From the NCBI GenBank assembly GCA_018660685.1, contig JABJJW010000023.1, forward strand, positions 1 to 64,000: a stretch of 64,000 nucleotides of DNA, given 5' to 3'. The DNA comes from Flavobacteriales bacterium. Its GTDB lineage: Bacteria > Bacteroidota > Bacteroidia > Flavobacteriales_G > Salibacteraceae. Positions 35,902 through 45,029 of this stretch are shown piece by piece (within the stretch, counting starts at the first letter, position 1; each line of letters opens with the position of its first letter). A program made the translations under genes and the position numbers. A model generated the notes under the pieces. That model was given only the letters and a program-made list of their open reading frames with translations. It searched no databases and was not told where the DNA came from.

Positions 35902-37305
35902 ATGTTCAAGCCAAACACCAAACTAACCATCATGCTTTCGGTCATGGGATTGGGAGTCTCTGCTCAACAGAGTTATTCCCTCCAGGAAGCAGTTAACTAT
36001 GCTGTAAAGAATAACTATCAAATACAGCAGGCCAATATTGATGTAGCCATCTCGAACAAAAAGGTCAAAGAAACCACAGCCATTGGCCTACCTCAGGTCA
36101 AGGCTGAGGCAAGTTTCAATGATTTTTTGAATATTCCAGTTCAGGTTGCGCCTGCCGATGCATTCGGTTTCCCCGATTGGATGAACCAAGCTCTAGCGCT
36201 ATCAGCAATTCAGAACGGAATTGACATCCCGGATCAAGATCCAAATGCCATCTCTGAATTTCAATTTGGACAGAAGTTCAGTGCCTCGGCTGGCATCACC
36301 GCTTCCCAATTACTTTTTGACGGTTCATATTTTGTGGGATTGCAGGCGGCCAAAGCCTATTTGAACTACGCAGAACTAGGGGCAGAAAGAACCGCAAGTG
36401 AAGTGAAAACAAGCGTGTCGAAAACGTATATCAATGTGGTTGCTGCCAATGAAAATATCAAGGCCCTTTCAGAAAACAAGGAGAACATCGATGTTATATA
36501 TAGTGAGACGCTTATGCTCTTTGAATCTGGCTTCATCGAAAAGCAGAATGCCGATCAAATTCGTTTGCTCCAATCAAACGTTAAGAATCAGCTCCTCTTT
36601 GCAAAACGGCAGAGAAAAGCGGTATTGAACTTGTTGAAATTTCAAATGGGAGTTAGGATTACTGACAGTATTTCCTTAACCGATGATATTGATGCTCTCG
36701 TCGAACTCGGATCAGAGGATGCCCTCGTGTTGATGAATGAGCCTTTCGGAGTAGACAAACATATTGACTATAGGACGATGGCTCAAGGAGAACGATTAAG
36801 CGAGCTATCATTATCAAATACACGTGCCGGATTTTATCCGCAGTTAAGCGCGTTCATTTCCCATACCGAAAACGCTTATCGAAATGAATTTAATTTTCTA
36901 GAAGGTGGTGGAAGTTGGTACCCAACCACGCTCTGGGGATTGCAATTGAATGTACCCATATTCAGCTCTGGGATGCGATACATGCAAGCCCAACAAAGCA
37001 AGTTGGAATTGGCCAAAATTCAGTCCCAAAAACTTCAACTTGAGCAAAGCCTCAACATGGCCGCGATCAATTCGTCATCCAACTATCGAAGTGCCCTCGA
37101 TCGCTATGAAACTGTGAGCGATGACTTAGAACTTGCAAAATCTATTAAGGAGACCAACCAAATAAAGTACAATGAAGGAATGGCTTCGAGTACCGACATC
37201 ACGCAAGCTGAGTCTCAATACCTGCAGACATTAGGAAACTATATCAATACGACCATCGAACTTTTAAATGCCAAGCTTGACTTGGTCACAGCATATGGAA
37301 AATAA
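35902..37305 (+). CDS. TolC-family outer membrane efflux protein
   Basis: 467-aa outer-membrane channel component of a tripartite pump. The signal peptide is within MFKPNTKLTIMLSVMGLGVSAQ. The YSLQEAVNYAVKNNYQIQQAN start and the two long coiled-coil repeats (about 150-260 and 335-450) with YNEGMASSTDITQAESQYLQ are typical of OEP proteins. It acts with the next two genes. A 38-bp gap separates it from the adaptor ATG. Confidence 0.93.
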   Translation: MFKPNTKLTIMLSVMGLGVSAQQSYSLQEAVNYAVKNNYQIQQANIDVAISNKKVKETTAIGLPQVKAEASFNDFLNIPVQVAPADAFGFPDWMNQALALSAIQNGIDIPDQDPNAISEFQFGQKFSASAGITASQLLFDGSYFVGLQAAKAYLNYAELGAERTASEVKTSVSKTYINVVAANENIKALSENKENIDVIYSETLMLFESGFIEKQNADQIRLLQSNVKNQLLFAKRQRKAVLNLLKFQMGVRITDSISLTDDIDALVELGSEDALVLMNEPFGVDKHIDYRTMAQGERLSELSLSNTRAGFYPQLSAFISHTENAYRNEFNFLEGGGSWYPTTLWGLQLNVPIFSSGMRYMQAQQSKLELAKIQSQKLQLEQSLNMAAINSSSNYRSALDRYETVSDDLELAKSIKETNQIKYNEGMASSTDITQAESQYLQTLGNYINTTIELLNAKLDLVTAYGK

Positions 37306-37342
37306 AAGAAACTCAACTCAAACCAAACAAACAATACGCACC

Positions 37343-38395
37343 ATGCGACTATCTTCATTACTCATCGTCCCAGCATTTGCTCTTGCTTCATGCGGAGGGG
37401 GTGCCACAGAGGAAAGTGAAGGCGTTAACGACAGCACTTCAGTTGTGCCAACTGAAATTGGAACGGCCGTTACAGCTTACCAACTTTCGCCAACAACCTT
37501 TAATCATTTCTTCACTGTACAAGGAGTGGTTGAAACAGACCAAAACGCTCTTATTTATCCTGAAGCACCGGCCCGTGTCACAAGTATTAAGGTGAGCGAA
37601 GGAGACAACGTCAGCAAAGGTCAGACGATCATGACGCTCGACAGTCGCATTATCAAGAATCAAGTTGATGAGCTCAAGCTCAGACTTTCGCTTGCTGAAA
37701 CCATCTTTACAAAGCAGAAGAGTTTGTGGGATCAGGAAATTGGATCTGAGATTCAATATCTGGAAGCGAAGAACAATTTCGAGTCGCTCCAACAAAACTT
37801 AGAAGCAGTTGAAGCCCAACGCGACCTTTACACTATCAAGGCGCCATTCGCTGGAATCATGGACGAGATTTTACCGAAGGAAGGTGAAATGGCAAATCCA
37901 GCAATGCCGATCGGACGATTGGTGAACACGCGAAATGTTTACATCAAAGCTGATGTGACTGAGCGCTACCTAGCGGTCATTAAACCAGGTGATGAAGTTG
38001 AAGTTACATTTCCAAGTCTTGGTGTTTCTAGAACTAGCAAGATTGAGCGGTTAGGTAATTACATCAATCCAGCCAATCGAACATTCAAAGTGAGGATCGG
38101 TCTAAACAACTCAGATCTGAGCCTCAAGCCAAACCTACTCGGAGAGCTGAAGATCAAAGATTACAGCAGCGATAGTGCAGCGGTCATTCCAACTTCATTG
38201 GTTCAGATGTCTCCTACAGGGGATGAGTTTGTCTTCGTCATCGAAGACGGGAAAGCATTAAAAGTGGCAATCACAACAGGGATGAGTCAAAAAGACATGA
38301 TTGAAGTCACATCTGGTCTTAGCGGTTCTGAACTGCTTATTCAGCGTGGTGCGCGTTCAATCAAGGATGGAGATAAACTCATCGTCAAGTCGTAA
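37343..38395 (+). CDS. RND efflux periplasmic adaptor (HlyD/MFP family), lipoprotein
   Basis: 350-aa membrane fusion protein linking pump and TolC channel. The ATG at 37343 gives a lipoprotein signal MRLSSLLIVPAFALASC (Cys17). The longer frame back to 37268 lacks sense and overlaps the TolC gene. A barrel-sandwich half (PARVTSIKVSEGDNVSKGQ), a coiled-coil hairpin (about 115-160) and the second half (YTIKAPFAGIMDEILPKEGE) follow, then beta-barrel and membrane-proximal domains. Anchored in the periplasmic leaflet. Confidence 0.93.
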   Translation: MRLSSLLIVPAFALASCGGGATEESEGVNDSTSVVPTEIGTAVTAYQLSPTTFNHFFTVQGVVETDQNALIYPEAPARVTSIKVSEGDNVSKGQTIMTLDSRIIKNQVDELKLRLSLAETIFTKQKSLWDQEIGSEIQYLEAKNNFESLQQNLEAVEAQRDLYTIKAPFAGIMDEILPKEGEMANPAMPIGRLVNTRNVYIKADVTERYLAVIKPGDEVEVTFPSLGVSRTSKIERLGNYINPANRTFKVRIGLNNSDLSLKPNLLGELKIKDYSSDSAAVIPTSLVQMSPTGDEFVFVIEDGKALKVAITTGMSQKDMIEVTSGLSGSELLIQRGARSIKDGDKLIVKS

Positions 38396-38422
38396 TAGGA
38401 CAACCAAAAAAGTCAAACCAAC

Positions 38423-41400
38423 ATGGAAAATAAAGACAGCGGTAAGCTCCTAAGACAATTTGGATTAAGTACAGCAAGTATTAATAATCGTATGACGGTC
38501 ATTGTTGTATTGGTTATCCTGGTAATTGCAGGACTTGGATCCTACTTCAGCATGCCACGTGAGGCGTTTCCTGAAGTGGTAATCCCTCAGATTTATGTGG
38601 GCACGCCTTATCCAGGTAACTCGCCAGTAGACATTGAAAAACTAGTAACGAGGCCCCTAGAAAAGGAGATCGGCGCGATATCTGGAATCGACAGAATTAC
38701 TTCAACCTCCGTTGAAGGATATTCTACCATTTTCATTGAATTTGATTTCAGTGTTACCCCAGACGAAGCTCTTCGAAAGGTGAAAGACAAAGTGGATATC
38801 GCCATGGGCGACCCAGAATTTCCACAAGATCTTCCTGCGGACCCGAACGTTTTCGAGCTCAATATTTCTGAATTAACTCCGGTTATGAATATTAACCTGA
38901 GTGGTGACTTCAGTCTTGATCAGCTTAATGAATACGCTGAATACCTCGAGGACCGAATTGAAAAGCTACCAGAGATTACGGAAGTTGACATCCGAGGAGT
39001 TCAAGACAAGGAACTCAAGGTAAATGTCGATCTCTTCAAAATGCAAGCAAGCGAGATCAACTTTAATGATATCGCCAATGCGGTTCGAGGAGAAAACGTG
39101 ACGATCTCTGCCGGTAGTCTTCTCGATGGTAGCATGCGTCGTACAGTCCGAGTAGTAGGAGAGTTTGAGAGACCCGAAGAATTAGGAGACGTCATCGTCA
39201 AGATGGAAAATCAAGACATAGTCTACCTCCGCGACATTGCAGAAATTGTGTTTGAAGAAGAAGAAGCGGAGAGCTACGCTCGTCAGTCAACAAAGCCAGT
39301 TGTAATGGTCGACGTGAAGAAGCGAGCGGGTGAAAACCTTATCAACGCCGCTGATAAAATCGTTGAAATTTTGGAAGAAGCACAGGATGGAAAATTTCCT
39401 GAAAATCTTGACATTACCATCACGGGCGATCAGAGCAAGCAAACCAGAACTCAGGTTAGCGAACTTGAAAACAGCATCATTTTCGGAATGCTCTTGGTGA
39501 TTTCTGTACTGCTTTTCTTCCTTGGATTGCGAAATGCCCTCTTCGTGGGAACAGCAATTCCACTTTCGATGTTCATTGCCTTTTTTATTCTGAGCATAGC
39601 CGGCGTAACGCTCAATATGATGGTGTTGTTCTCCCTCGTATTGGCACTCGGAATGTTGGTGGACAACGGAATTGTGGTGGTTGAGAACATCTATCGACTA
39701 ATGGATGAAGGAATGAACCGTTACGATGCTGCAAAGTATGGAGTAGGCGAAGTGGCATGGCCAATTATCGCCTCCACTGCTACGACGTTAGCAGCCTTTA
39801 CACCATTGATTGTGTGGCCTGGTCTGATGGGAGAATTTATGTTCTTCCTACCGATGACACTCATGATTGTTCTAGGTTCTTCACTGTTCGTGGCACTTGT
39901 CATCAATCCAGTGTTAACCGCGATGTACATGAAAGTCGAGGAAGAGCCAATGAAGGCGCGACGCGCAATCACCATTGGTTCCTTATTAATGGCATTCGGC
40001 ATTTTGATCAGCTTTGGAGTAGTTTGGTTGGGGAATCTTGTAATCCTGAGCGGATTCTTAGTTCTGACCACCAAGTTCATTTTATCTCCTGGAACAAGAT
40101 TTTTCCAAAACAAGTTGATCCCTTGGCTCGAAGAATCTTATGAAGGCTTCTTGCGGCATGTATTTCACCGCAAAACGCCTCTAGCATACTTCTTCGGGAC
40201 CATCGTGATGCTCTTCGTCGCATTCGGTTTGCTAGGTGCTTTTATGCCGAAGGTGGTTTTCTTTCCTTCGAACATGCCTAACTATGTCAACATCTTTATT
40301 GAAGCTCCTATTGGAACCGACATCAAGATGGTAAATGAAATTACCAAGGACTTGGAAGGAAAAGTCATTGGCTACCTCGAACAGTTCGATGTTGAGGAGG
40401 AAGAGAACGGAATCACCCATAAGTACAACTTCTTGGCTGAATCAGTGATTGCACAGGTAGGAGCTGGAACCTCGGATCCGAACGAAGGTCCTTCCATGGC
40501 TGCCACTCCAAACAAGGCAAGAATTACTGTCTCCTTTGTTCAGTTTCAACACCGGAGAGGCGTGAGCACCAACGAGGTCATGGATGATCTCCGTGCTCTT
40601 GTGGCGGGGACGCCAGGCGTTCAAATTACGGTGGACAAAGATCCAGCAGGACCACCCCAGAAAAAGCCGATTAACATCGAGGTGTCTGGTGATGATTATG
40701 ATGTCTTGTTGTCTGAAGCGAACGCTGTAAAAGCATACATCAACGACCAAAACATTCCTGGGGTTGAAGAACTCAAACTTGATGTCTTGGTTGGTAAGCC
40801 TGAAATGCCTGTGGTCATCGACCGAGCAAAAGCTCGACGATATAATTTAAGCACAGGGCAAATCGGTTCGACACTGAGAAATGCGCTCTTCGGAATGGAA
40901 GTGAGCAGCTATAAAACTGGTGAAGACGATTATCCAATCATGATAAGACTGGAGGATAAGTATCGATATGACGAAGATGCGATGATGAATCAGCTGATCA
41001 CATTCAGAGATCAAACCAATGGAAAAATCCAGCAGGTGCCTATTTCAGCAGTCGCTTCTGCAGAACGTTCTACTACGTTCAGTGCTGTCAAGCGAAAGGA
41101 CCAAAAGAGGCTCATTACAGTTACTTCGAATGTCCTAGAAAGTCACAATGCCAATGAAGTGGTTGCAGAAGTAAAGGAAGCCGTTGAAGGTTATGAGGCT
41201 TCTGAAGGAATTGGCATGAAGTTCACCGGACAACAGGAGGATCAAGAGAAGGAAATGGCCTTTTTGAGTACAGCTCTGATGATTGCCATATTCTTGATTT
41301 TCCTCATTCTGGTTGCTCAATTCAATAGTGCGCTGACACCATTTATCATCGTCGGGTCTGTTGTTCTGAGTTTGATTGGGGTTTTCATGGGCTTGGTAAT

Positions 41401-41878
41401 CTTTCAGATGGATTTCGTCATCATTATGACGATGATTGGCATCATTTCTCTTGCGGGAATTGTGGTAAACAACGCCATCGTCCTGATTGATTATACCAAA
41501 CTGGTCATGGATAGAAAGCGGGCAGAACTTGGGCTTGACTCAAGCGCCAAGCTTCCAATTCCTATCCTCATTGACTGTATGGTTGAAGGAGGCCGAAAGA
41601 GACTTCGCCCTGTTTTACTTACCGCAATCACCACGGTATTGGGTCTAGTCCCACTAGCGATTGGACTGAATATTGACTTCATATCGCTCCTATTGGAATA
41701 CGATCCGAAAATCTATGTCGGAGGTGACAATGTCGTTTTCTGGGGGCCGATGAGCTGGACAGTCATTTTTGGATTGACTTTCGCCACGTTCTTAACCCTT
41801 GTAATCGTGCCTGTTATGTACTACTTGAAATCAAGACTTGCATACAAGCTAGCTGGAGATCGGGAGTTGCATCTCTAA
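38423..41878 (+). CDS. RND-family efflux permease (AcrB-like)
   Basis: 1151-aa inner-membrane proton-driven exporter. AcrB-like features are AFPEVVIPQIYVGTPYPG near residue 52, VTRPLEKEIGAI, and the TM4 proton-relay segment LALGMLVDNGIVVVENIYR near 410. That segment keeps the first Asp of the AcrB pair and has Asn for the second. GGRKRLRPVLLTAITTVLGL lies near the C terminus. It is about 100 residues longer than AcrB. The extra length includes two hydrophobic segments after TM6 (about residues 510-555). The substrate (drug, lipid or metal) is not deducible. It is the last gene of the operon and is followed by a terminator. Confidence 0.93.
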   Translation: MENKDSGKLLRQFGLSTASINNRMTVIVVLVILVIAGLGSYFSMPREAFPEVVIPQIYVGTPYPGNSPVDIEKLVTRPLEKEIGAISGIDRITSTSVEGYSTIFIEFDFSVTPDEALRKVKDKVDIAMGDPEFPQDLPADPNVFELNISELTPVMNINLSGDFSLDQLNEYAEYLEDRIEKLPEITEVDIRGVQDKELKVNVDLFKMQASEINFNDIANAVRGENVTISAGSLLDGSMRRTVRVVGEFERPEELGDVIVKMENQDIVYLRDIAEIVFEEEEAESYARQSTKPVVMVDVKKRAGENLINAADKIVEILEEAQDGKFPENLDITITGDQSKQTRTQVSELENSIIFGMLLVISVLLFFLGLRNALFVGTAIPLSMFIAFFILSIAGVTLNMMVLFSLVLALGMLVDNGIVVVENIYRLMDEGMNRYDAAKYGVGEVAWPIIASTATTLAAFTPLIVWPGLMGEFMFFLPMTLMIVLGSSLFVALVINPVLTAMYMKVEEEPMKARRAITIGSLLMAFGILISFGVVWLGNLVILSGFLVLTTKFILSPGTRFFQNKLIPWLEESYEGFLRHVFHRKTPLAYFFGTIVMLFVAFGLLGAFMPKVVFFPSNMPNYVNIFIEAPIGTDIKMVNEITKDLEGKVIGYLEQFDVEEEENGITHKYNFLAESVIAQVGAGTSDPNEGPSMAATPNKARITVSFVQFQHRRGVSTNEVMDDLRALVAGTPGVQITVDKDPAGPPQKKPINIEVSGDDYDVLLSEANAVKAYINDQNIPGVEELKLDVLVGKPEMPVVIDRAKARRYNLSTGQIGSTLRNALFGMEVSSYKTGEDDYPIMIRLEDKYRYDEDAMMNQLITFRDQTNGKIQQVPISAVASAERSTTFSAVKRKDQKRLITVTSNVLESHNANEVVAEVKEAVEGYEASEGIGMKFTGQQEDQEKEMAFLSTALMIAIFLIFLILVAQFNSALTPFIIVGSVVLSLIGVFMGLVIFQMDFVIIMTMIGIISLAGIVVNNAIVLIDYTKLVMDRKRAELGLDSSAKLPIPILIDCMVEGGRKRLRPVLLTAITTVLGLVPLAIGLNIDFISLLLEYDPKIYVGGDNVVFWGPMSWTVIFGLTFATFLTLVIVPVMYYLKSRLAYKLAGDRELHL

Positions 41879-41914
41879 AAATGAGTTAAGAAAAATCAGA
41901 ATAAGATTCCAAAC

Positions 41915-41960
41915 AAGCCCACTCGTTGTCTGTTGACAGCAGTGGGCTTTGATTATTTTT
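41915..41960 (+). terminator. Rho-independent terminator of the efflux operon
   Basis: A perfect 9-bp stem AAGCCCACT/AGTGGGCTT with a 17-nt loop is followed by TGATTATTTTT. It lies 36 bp after the RND permease stop. Its T tract doubles as the -7 box of the next gene. Confidence 0.7.
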
Positions 41961-41961
41961 G
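41933..41961 (+). promoter_or_regulatory. promoter candidate for dsbD
   Basis: TTG at 41933-41935, an 18-nt spacer, and TATTTTTG at 41954-41961, an exact TAnnTTTG match. It lies 21 bp upstream of the ATG at 41983. It overlaps the terminator hairpin of the preceding operon. Confidence 0.55.
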
Positions 41962-41982
41962 CGCTCTTACAATTTCAAGGAA

Positions 41983-44520
41983 ATGAAGGTATCCATCTGG
42001 ACCATTTTTGTTAGTGTCTTACTTACTTTTAATGCCACAGCTCAGATCTACAACCCTGTAAAATGGGCGTTTGACTATCAATTGGATGGTGATGATCAGG
42101 CTATCCTCAAGTTTACAGCGACCATCGAAGACGGATGGCACGTTTACGCTACGAAGTTGGAAAGCGATATGGGGCCAATTCCTACGGAGTTTCTATTCGA
42201 GAATCTTGAAGGCGCTGAGCTTGTAGGGGAAATTAACGAACCAACCCCTCACAAAGAATACGATCCGAATTTTGAAATGGAGCTGAGTTGGTTTGAGAAG
42301 GAAGTTACTCTTTCTCAGAAAGTGAAGCTCACTTCACCGATGGCAACAATCACTGGTGAGCTTACCTACATGACTTGCGATGAATCCAAGTGCTTGCCTC
42401 CAGAATACATTCCCTTTGAATTTAACATTGAGGCTGCCCTAAAACCAGGAACAGCATCGATGCCAACTGAACAACTGTCATCTTCAGAAGCGACGGAGGT
42501 GAACAATCAAATTGCGGCTCAAGAACCGACAAATTCTCCTGAGCTAGCCGGTGATGCTGTTGAAATTTACACCCCAGTAGAGTGGCTTTTCACGGTCACT
42601 AAGCTAGACGCTGGCATGTATACGGTTAAAGCAACCGCAACCATTGAAGATGGCTGGCATGTCTATTCCATGACATTGCCAGAGGAGGATGGCCCCTTGG
42701 CAACAGAGCTCAATTTGCTTGGGGTTTCTGCAATCATGGGAGATGTTCGAGAGATCGGAGACTTACATTCTGATTACGATCCGAATTTCATGATGGAATT
42801 GGACTTTTATGACGGCACAATGACCCTTGAAGCAGACATCAAAGTTGGTGACGAGGAATTTGTCGAGGGAGAAGTTTATTACATGACTTGCGATAATGAA
42901 AAATGCCTTCCCCCAGAGGCGGTAATTTTCAAGTTTGACGCCAAAACTGGTGAGTTAGTCATGGAAGAACCTGATGAAACAAGCCAGGATGTCGGGACGG
43001 TAGAAAACCTCAAATCGCTGAAGATTGAGACCATAGAATTAGATCATCCAACTAATGATTGTGGTGACGAAGGACACTCAAGCACGAACGATCAAGAGGG
43101 CAAAGGTTATCTAGGTATATTTTTCTTAGGTTTTCTTGGCGGTCTTGTTGCATTGCTCACACCATGTGTCTTCCCTATGATTCCGCTTACGGTGAGTTTT
43201 TTCACAAAGGGAAGCGAAAATCGAAGCAAAGGATTGATGAACGCCTTTCTGTACGGCTTTTCAATCTTCGCCATTTACGTCATCCTTTCGCTGCCATTCC
43301 ATTTCCTCGACTCGGTCGATCCAGAAATACTGAATACCATTTCAACCAATGTCTGGTTGAATGTGAGCTTCTTCGTCATTTTCGTAGTCTTCGCCATCTC
43401 CTTTTTTGGATACTTCGAGATTACGCTCCCAAGTGGAATGGCAAACAAGGTTGATTCAGCATCGAGCCTCGGAGGTTTATTCGGAATATTCTTCATGGCA
43501 CTCACATTGGCCATTGTTTCCTTTAGCTGTACTGGTCCAATTCTAGGATCACTGCTAGCCGGATCATTGAGTTCGTCAGGTGGAGCATTTCAATTGACTG
43601 CAGGTATGGCTGGGTTCGGCATGGCCCTCGCTCTACCATTCGGCTTGTTTGCGGCATTTCCTGGATGGCTCAATTCGCTTCCGCGTTCTGGTAGTTGGTT
43701 GAACACTGTTAAAGTTGTTCTTGGCTTTGTTGAACTCGCCCTCGCGGTTAAGTTTTTATCGAATGCTGACTTGGTCGAGCATTGGGGACTTCTCAAACGT
43801 GAAATTTTCTTCGGTCTATGGATCGTGATTGGAGCTGGTTTAGCTCTCTACTTGCTTGGCTTGATCAAATTCCCTCATGACAATCCAAACGAACAGATCA
43901 AGTGGGGTAGAAAAAGTTTAGCCGTAGTCGTCATCGCTTTTGTGATCTATTTGATTCCTGGGTTGACGAACACGAAGTACGCGAACCTCCAATTACTGAG
44001 CGGATTTCCGCCACCATTATTCTATAGCCTTTATGAACAGGAGTCAAACTGCCCATTGGGTATAAATTGCTTTAAAGATTACGAGGACGGGTTGGCATAT
44101 GCCAAGGCAAACAACAAGCCGGTCATGATTGACTTTACAGGTTGGGCGTGTGTGAATTGTCGCCGAATGGAAGAAAATGTGTGGGTCAATCAGGAGATCT
44201 TTGATCGTCTGAACGACGATTTCGTTTTGATCAGTCTGTACGTTGATGATCGAAAAGAGCTTCCTCTAGACGAACAGTTTGAATACACCACGACCGACGG
44301 AAGGAAGAAAAAAATCAAAACCGTTGGAAACAAGTGGGCTACGCTTCAAACTGAAACTTTTGTCAACAACAGTCAGCCATATTACGTCTTAATGTCGCCG
44401 GACGAAAAATTGCTCAACGTTCCGGTTGGATATACCCCAGATGTGGCCGAATACAAGGAGTTTCTTGATTGCGGTTTGGACGCATACGAAGCCACAAAGG
44501 CAATGGCGCTTGATAAATGA
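41983..44520 (+). CDS. dsbD: DsbD-type thiol:disulfide interchange protein with duplicated N-terminal domain
   Basis: 845-aa protein that carries electrons from cytoplasmic thioredoxin across the inner membrane to periplasmic thiols. After signal peptide VSIWTIFVSVLLTFNATAQ come two similar DsbD-alpha-like domains (about 22-152 and 186-315). Each ends in YMTCD-x2-KCLPPE with the redox Cys pair. The membrane part (about 365-665) has both catalytic Cys, in LTPCVFPMIPL and SFSCTGPILGS. The C-terminal thioredoxin-like DsbD-gamma has GWACVNCRRME (CxxC). ATG 41983 has an AAGGA upstream; the open frame to 41959 starts with TTG inside the promoter. The last codon overlaps the next gene (ATGA). Confidence 0.9.
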   Translation: MKVSIWTIFVSVLLTFNATAQIYNPVKWAFDYQLDGDDQAILKFTATIEDGWHVYATKLESDMGPIPTEFLFENLEGAELVGEINEPTPHKEYDPNFEMELSWFEKEVTLSQKVKLTSPMATITGELTYMTCDESKCLPPEYIPFEFNIEAALKPGTASMPTEQLSSSEATEVNNQIAAQEPTNSPELAGDAVEIYTPVEWLFTVTKLDAGMYTVKATATIEDGWHVYSMTLPEEDGPLATELNLLGVSAIMGDVREIGDLHSDYDPNFMMELDFYDGTMTLEADIKVGDEEFVEGEVYYMTCDNEKCLPPEAVIFKFDAKTGELVMEEPDETSQDVGTVENLKSLKIETIELDHPTNDCGDEGHSSTNDQEGKGYLGIFFLGFLGGLVALLTPCVFPMIPLTVSFFTKGSENRSKGLMNAFLYGFSIFAIYVILSLPFHFLDSVDPEILNTISTNVWLNVSFFVIFVVFAISFFGYFEITLPSGMANKVDSASSLGGLFGIFFMALTLAIVSFSCTGPILGSLLAGSLSSSGGAFQLTAGMAGFGMALALPFGLFAAFPGWLNSLPRSGSWLNTVKVVLGFVELALAVKFLSNADLVEHWGLLKREIFFGLWIVIGAGLALYLLGLIKFPHDNPNEQIKWGRKSLAVVVIAFVIYLIPGLTNTKYANLQLLSGFPPPLFYSLYEQESNCPLGINCFKDYEDGLAYAKANNKPVMIDFTGWACVNCRRMEENVWVNQEIFDRLNDDFVLISLYVDDRKELPLDEQFEYTTTDGRKKKIKTVGNKWATLQTETFVNNSQPYYVLMSPDEKLLNVPVGYTPDVAEYKEFLDCGLDAYEATKAMALDK

Positions 44521-45002
44521 AACCACTAAAGCTCGGTTATCTTTTCCTTCTTTTTCTTTTACTCGCTTGTCGAAAAGACAAGGTGGATGATGTCAATCCG
44601 CTCATTCCACCTGGTGATGGTCACGATCATGGTGCTCCTATAGAAAACACAGCTTCGGTAGAAGGTTATTCTGATAAGGTCGCTTATTACCCAGGTGACA
44701 GTGTTCGATTGATGATCTCTACTGCCGCCGATTCTATGGTCTCTATTGCCAAACGAAATAGGTCAAACCAATTCCACATCTTCCCATCACCTTCAAACGG
44801 TGAGTTAATGATCTCCCCTTCAAAAAATAATGTGGAATACTCCATAACTCTATTTGACGCTGAAGGAGACCTGCGACTGTCGACCAAATCCATCCTTGCG
44901 CAAGAATTCAAGATGGATTTGCGCTCTTTAGCTTCAGGCATATATTTTCTAAAAATAATTTCCTCTAGTGGCATGGAAATGCATAAGATAGTCTTGAACT
45001 AA
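44517..45002 (+). CDS. lipoprotein-signal protein with T9SS-like tail, possibly internally deleted
   Basis: 161-aa protein. Residues 1-18 are a lipoprotein signal (LFLLFLLLAC). A His/Asp/Gly-rich linker (GDGHDHGAP) follows. Next comes a single beta-strand pair GYSDKVAYYPGDSVRLMIS (50-68) that looks like the very start of an Ig-like or N,N-dimethylformamidase-like exported domain. From about residue 86 it is a type A sorting tail (FHIFPSPSNGELMISPSKN to GIYFLKIISS). A lipobox and a T9SS tail together are unusual, and the body domain expected between them is missing. It may be an internal deletion joined near 44740-44765. The start overlaps the dsbD stop by 4 bp. Confidence 0.6.
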   Translation: MKPLKLGYLFLLFLLLACRKDKVDDVNPLIPPGDGHDHGAPIENTASVEGYSDKVAYYPGDSVRLMISTAADSMVSIAKRNRSNQFHIFPSPSNGELMISPSKNNVEYSITLFDAEGDLRLSTKSILAQEFKMDLRSLASGIYFLKIISSSGMEMHKIVLN

Positions 45003-45024
45003 TTTCCAAGGTGTGCTACCTTCG
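44994..45024 (+). promoter_or_regulatory. promoter candidate for the GT2-PAP2-GT39 module
   Basis: TTG at 44994-44996, a 20-nt spacer, then TACCTTCG at 45017-45024 (one base off TAnnTTTG), only 5 bp before the ATG at 45030. Transcripts from it would be leaderless or nearly so. Confidence 0.4.
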
Positions 45025-45029
45025 CGCCC

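Noticed and set aside
39721-40113. 130-aa minus-strand ORF inside the RND permease.
   Set aside because: It is an antisense shadow of a conserved membrane-helix region.
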